From: Streptomyces regalis
GTDB taxonomy: Bacteria; Actinomycetota; Actinomycetes; Streptomycetales; Streptomycetaceae
Direction: 5' to 3'
DNA: 23,471 nt
NCBI RefSeq assembly: GCF_001509475.1
Contig: NZ_LLZG01000028.1
Coordinates: 1-23,471, forward strand
Position numbers and translations under genes: made by a program
Notes under the pieces: model-generated
What the model was told of the DNA's origin: nothing
Database searches by the model: none
What the model saw: the letters and a program-made list of their open reading frames with translations, nothing else
In this document: positions 21,701 through 23,471 of the stretch, piece after piece
How the letters are laid out: every line of letters begins with the position of its first letter
Numbering within the stretch: the first letter of the stretch is position 1

Positions 21701-22089
21701 CGTGTTATAAGCCGGAGGCGAAGTTCGACTTACCCTTTAGGAACCAGTCGCGAAGCCACCACCAGGCGCTACGAGAGGCATAGGTGGACCGGCACTCCGG
21801 AAGCCTGCACGGACGGCCGGGCGGGAGGTATCGAACCGCCCTCCCATGACACTTCCAACGCCCCCCGACATGATCAAGGTTGACATGGCACGGACGGTTA
21901 CTTCCAGTCCGTTCCACCTCGAATTGGTCTGCCGTCGGCGAACTGCCTTCATAGCGGTACACACCGGTTTGCCAGCGGAACAAAGCGGGGTGCTTCCTGA
22001 TGAGAGTTCAGCTAACCTAGAAGCGCCTTCTGGCACGCCGCCAAAGGACACTGACACGGTGCCACGCGGCGCGACACACCACCGCCAGG

Positions 22090-22149
22090 CAAGGGAAAGA
22101 GCAACGGCCTCCGGAGCCGTGTGCGCAGGTTCGAATCCTGCCGGGGCAC
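22090..22149 (+). tRNA. 3' part of tRNA-Arg(CCG), 5' half missing; probable attachment site
   Basis: The anticodon arm is intact: stem ACGGC (22104-22108), loop CTCCGGA with anticodon CCG at 22111-22113, stem GCCGT. It is followed by a four-base variable loop, a perfect T arm (GCAGG TTCGAAT CCTGC) and an acceptor strand CGGGGCA ending near 22149. The 3' side of the D arm (GAGC) remains, but no matching GCTC or 5' acceptor strand UGCCCCG precedes it, so it cannot fold as a tRNA. This is what integration at a tRNA 3' end leaves. No full tRNA-Arg is seen elsewhere in the window. Confidence 0.75.
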
Positions 22150-22160
22150 TCCGGGAAAAG

Positions 22161-22195
22161 CTCCTGACCTGCAGGAATACAGGTCGGGAGTTTTT
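22161..22195 (+). terminator. intrinsic terminator behind the tRNA-Arg fragment
   Basis: CTCCTGACCTG (22161-22171) pairs with CAGGTCGGGAG (22180-22190) with one T-G wobble, followed by five T residues. A textbook rho-independent terminator, unusual in this GC-rich DNA, as expected downstream of a tRNA gene. Confidence 0.9.
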
Positions 22196-22653
22196 GCGCG
22201 CATGCCAAAACGCACACGGTCTTTTGACCGTTGCTCCTTTCCGGTTCTGCAGCACTCGGAACAACGCGACCAGCCTTCTCGGTTGGCAGGTTTCCGCAGG
22301 TCAAAGCCATTTCACGAGGCGTTCAGCGGTCCTACTCACGGCACTGTTCCGACCCTGGCGCTGACTTGGAGCGAGACGTCGCCTTCTCTGCGAGAACGGC
22401 GTGTGACCTGCCTAAATGTGGCTGACGACACACAGAAACGTAAGCGGTCTGGTGGGCCGTTTCCGCCTGGATTGGTGACAGCAGCCTCACGTGGCACACA
22501 GCCCCCGCGACATCCGCGGTCGCCTTGCTGATCGAGGGGGTCGACCACGGCCCCGCCTTCACCCACCAAGGGCACAATTCAGACTCCCACCCTCCACGAT
22601 CCATCCTCACAGGGGATGATCTGTTCCTCAACAGCACCACTCGTGGGGGGACC
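22196..22653. other. intergenic region, no gene recognised
   Basis: No coherent coding frame on either strand. One small hairpin, CGGTC TTTT GACCG, lies at 22217-22230. The region is lower in GC than its neighbours. The right end presumably holds the promoter of the membrane protein gene at 22654. It may be chromosomal DNA flanking the attachment site or further relic sequence. Confidence 0.4.
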
Positions 22654-23322
22654 ATGAGCCAGAACATCACGCCGCCACCGTTGCCCAGCCACCCGCCGGC
22701 GAGGCCGCCAAGGAAGAACACCACCGCGATCATCATCAGTGCCGCTGCCGCCGTCGTCGCCGCCATCATCGGCAGCGTCATCATCGCCAACAGCGGTAGC
22801 GACAGCAGCGACGCCGCACCCGTGCCCACCGTCACAGTCACCGTCACCACAACAGCCAAAGTCGCCGCCGAAGAAGAAGGCGCGACCCCAACGCCCACTC
22901 ACGGCACTGACTTCAAAGCCGGTGAAGAGGCGCGCAATGGTGGAGCCGTCGTCAAGATCTCCAAGGTGATGGAGAGCAACACCATCGCTCTGGCCGGGGC
23001 ACAAAAGGCAGCGGGCTCCGACGCCAAGTACGTCTCCCTGAAGACCACCGTGAGCAACGAGGGCAAGAGCAGCATGGACCTCACCTGCTCACTCCCCATC
23101 GTCAACGCCCTCATCGACGACCAGGGCCGCCGCTTCGACACCATCGAAGACCTCTACGACGTCGCCGGAAACCCGGAATGCAACGCCCAATTGCAGCCCG
23201 GTTTCAAGGACGAGATGCTCTTCGTCTACCGCGTACCGAAAGACGCAAAGATCGCACTGTGGGAGTTCGAGGAATACGACCTCGAATCCGAGCCGAACCC
23301 CACCCTTGTCGACCTCACCTGA
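22654..23322 (+). CDS. membrane-anchored DUF4352-like protein
   Basis: 222 residues from ATG 22654 with a purine-rich GGGGGGA upstream. A short Pro-rich cytoplasmic N-terminus (about 1-22), one transmembrane helix TTAIIISAAAAVVAAIIGSV (23-45), then a Ser/Thr/Val linker with VTVTVTTT and an acidic patch. The C-terminal domain (about 100-215) is an Ig-like sandwich of the DUF4352/telokin-like type: YVSLKTTVSNEGKSSMDL, DDQGRRFDTIEDLY, GFKDEMLFVYRVPKDAKIAL. Two Cys (in LTCSLP and PECNAQL) could form a disulfide outside the cell. Function is unknown; such domains are common on Gram-positive surface proteins. It is transcribed away from the integrative remnant. Confidence 0.82.
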   Translation: MSQNITPPPLPSHPPARPPRKNTTAIIISAAAAVVAAIIGSVIIANSGSDSSDAAPVPTVTVTVTTTAKVAAEEEGATPTPTHGTDFKAGEEARNGGAVVKISKVMESNTIALAGAQKAAGSDAKYVSLKTTVSNEGKSSMDLTCSLPIVNALIDDQGRRFDTIEDLYDVAGNPECNAQLQPGFKDEMLFVYRVPKDAKIALWEFEEYDLESEPNPTLVDLT

Positions 23323-23377
23323 GAGCCCGTGCGCACACAACGTGAAAAGGCTCCCGCTGGTTAGGTCCAGCAATTAC

Positions 23378-23471
23378 TCAGGTTGAATTGGCGATGTCCG
23401 GTTCGTCGATCAGTCCGTCGAGATCCAGGCCGGTGGTCGGTAAGCAGCCAACGATCAGGTGCGGCCGGTAC
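23378..23471 (-). CDS. possible C-terminus of a gene entering from the right
   Basis: An open minus-strand frame from the window edge reads YRPHLIVGCLPTTGLDLD followed by GLIDEPDIANST and TGA at 23378. Codon use looks coding, but only 30 residues are visible and no family is recognisable. It would be convergent with the membrane protein gene. Confidence 0.3.
   Translation of the reverse strand, partial: YRPHLIVGCLPTTGLDLDGLIDEPDIANST

Noticed and set aside
21815..21846. Minus-strand GGTTCGA motif resembling a tRNA T arm
   Set aside because: The T stem has a C-T mismatch and no anticodon or D arm precedes it; at most a decayed tRNA end.
21737..22264. Minus-strand open frame with PAGFEPAH-like peptide
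   Set aside because: This peptide type arises from translating tRNA T-arm sequence; it overlaps the tRNA-Arg fragment and its terminator.
1..23471. CRISPR arrays, rRNA genes, riboswitches
   Set aside because: No regularly spaced repeat array, rRNA sequence or recognisable riboswitch core was seen on either strand.

Overview
This is a high-GC actinobacterial chromosome segment, almost certainly Streptomyces. Evidence: GC-rich third codon positions, GTG starts, lipobox lipoproteins, a FabG/SDR pair, uracil-DNA glycosylase, and DUF4291, DUF664/DinB and DUF3037/HipA-like families typical of that genus. Everything here was read from sequence alone; family names are recognition from memory, with no database search.

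Left third (1-6050) is a decay zone around one intact gene. It opens with two diverged DDE transposase (integrase-core) genes head to tail: the first is cut by the window edge and the second is frameshifted. An intact AAA ATPase fused to a PD-(D/E)XK nuclease-like domain follows on the minus strand. From 2936 to 5063 lie pieces of at least five broken genes: an unrecognised frameshifted gene, a secreted tripeptidyl-aminopeptidase-type hydrolase, a tyrosine-integrase C-terminus, an undecaprenyl-diphosphatase (uppP) C-terminus and a frameshifted lipoprotein. A chloramphenicol-phosphotransferase-like gene at 5550-6052 has lost an internal segment.

Middle (6029-18893) is ordinary, intact chromosome. 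It holds a DUF4291 protein, a SnoaL-like protein, an apolipoprotein N-acyltransferase (lnt), a Gfo/Idh/MocA oxidoreductase coupled to an FAD monooxygenase with a divergent TetR regulator and two matching operators, a DinB/DUF664 protein, a small lipoprotein, a repeat-like helical protein, ung, a solute-binding lipoprotein, an SDR/FabG operon with a clear promoter, and an overlapping HipA-like kinase/DUF3037 pair.

Right part (19021-22195) looks like a reduced integrative element. It has a tyrosine integrase that seems to start at CTG, an excisionase with a decayed partial duplicate, a second tyrosine-recombinase-like protein lacking the catalytic His and Tyr, a perfect palindrome, and the 3' part of a tRNA-Arg(CCG) with its own terminator. 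No replication or transfer genes are visible. A membrane-anchored DUF4352-like protein closes the window.

The most interesting candidates are the HipA-like/DUF3037 module next to the integrase, the ATPase-nuclease fusion within the relic zone, and the twin-operator arrangement of the TetR regulator.
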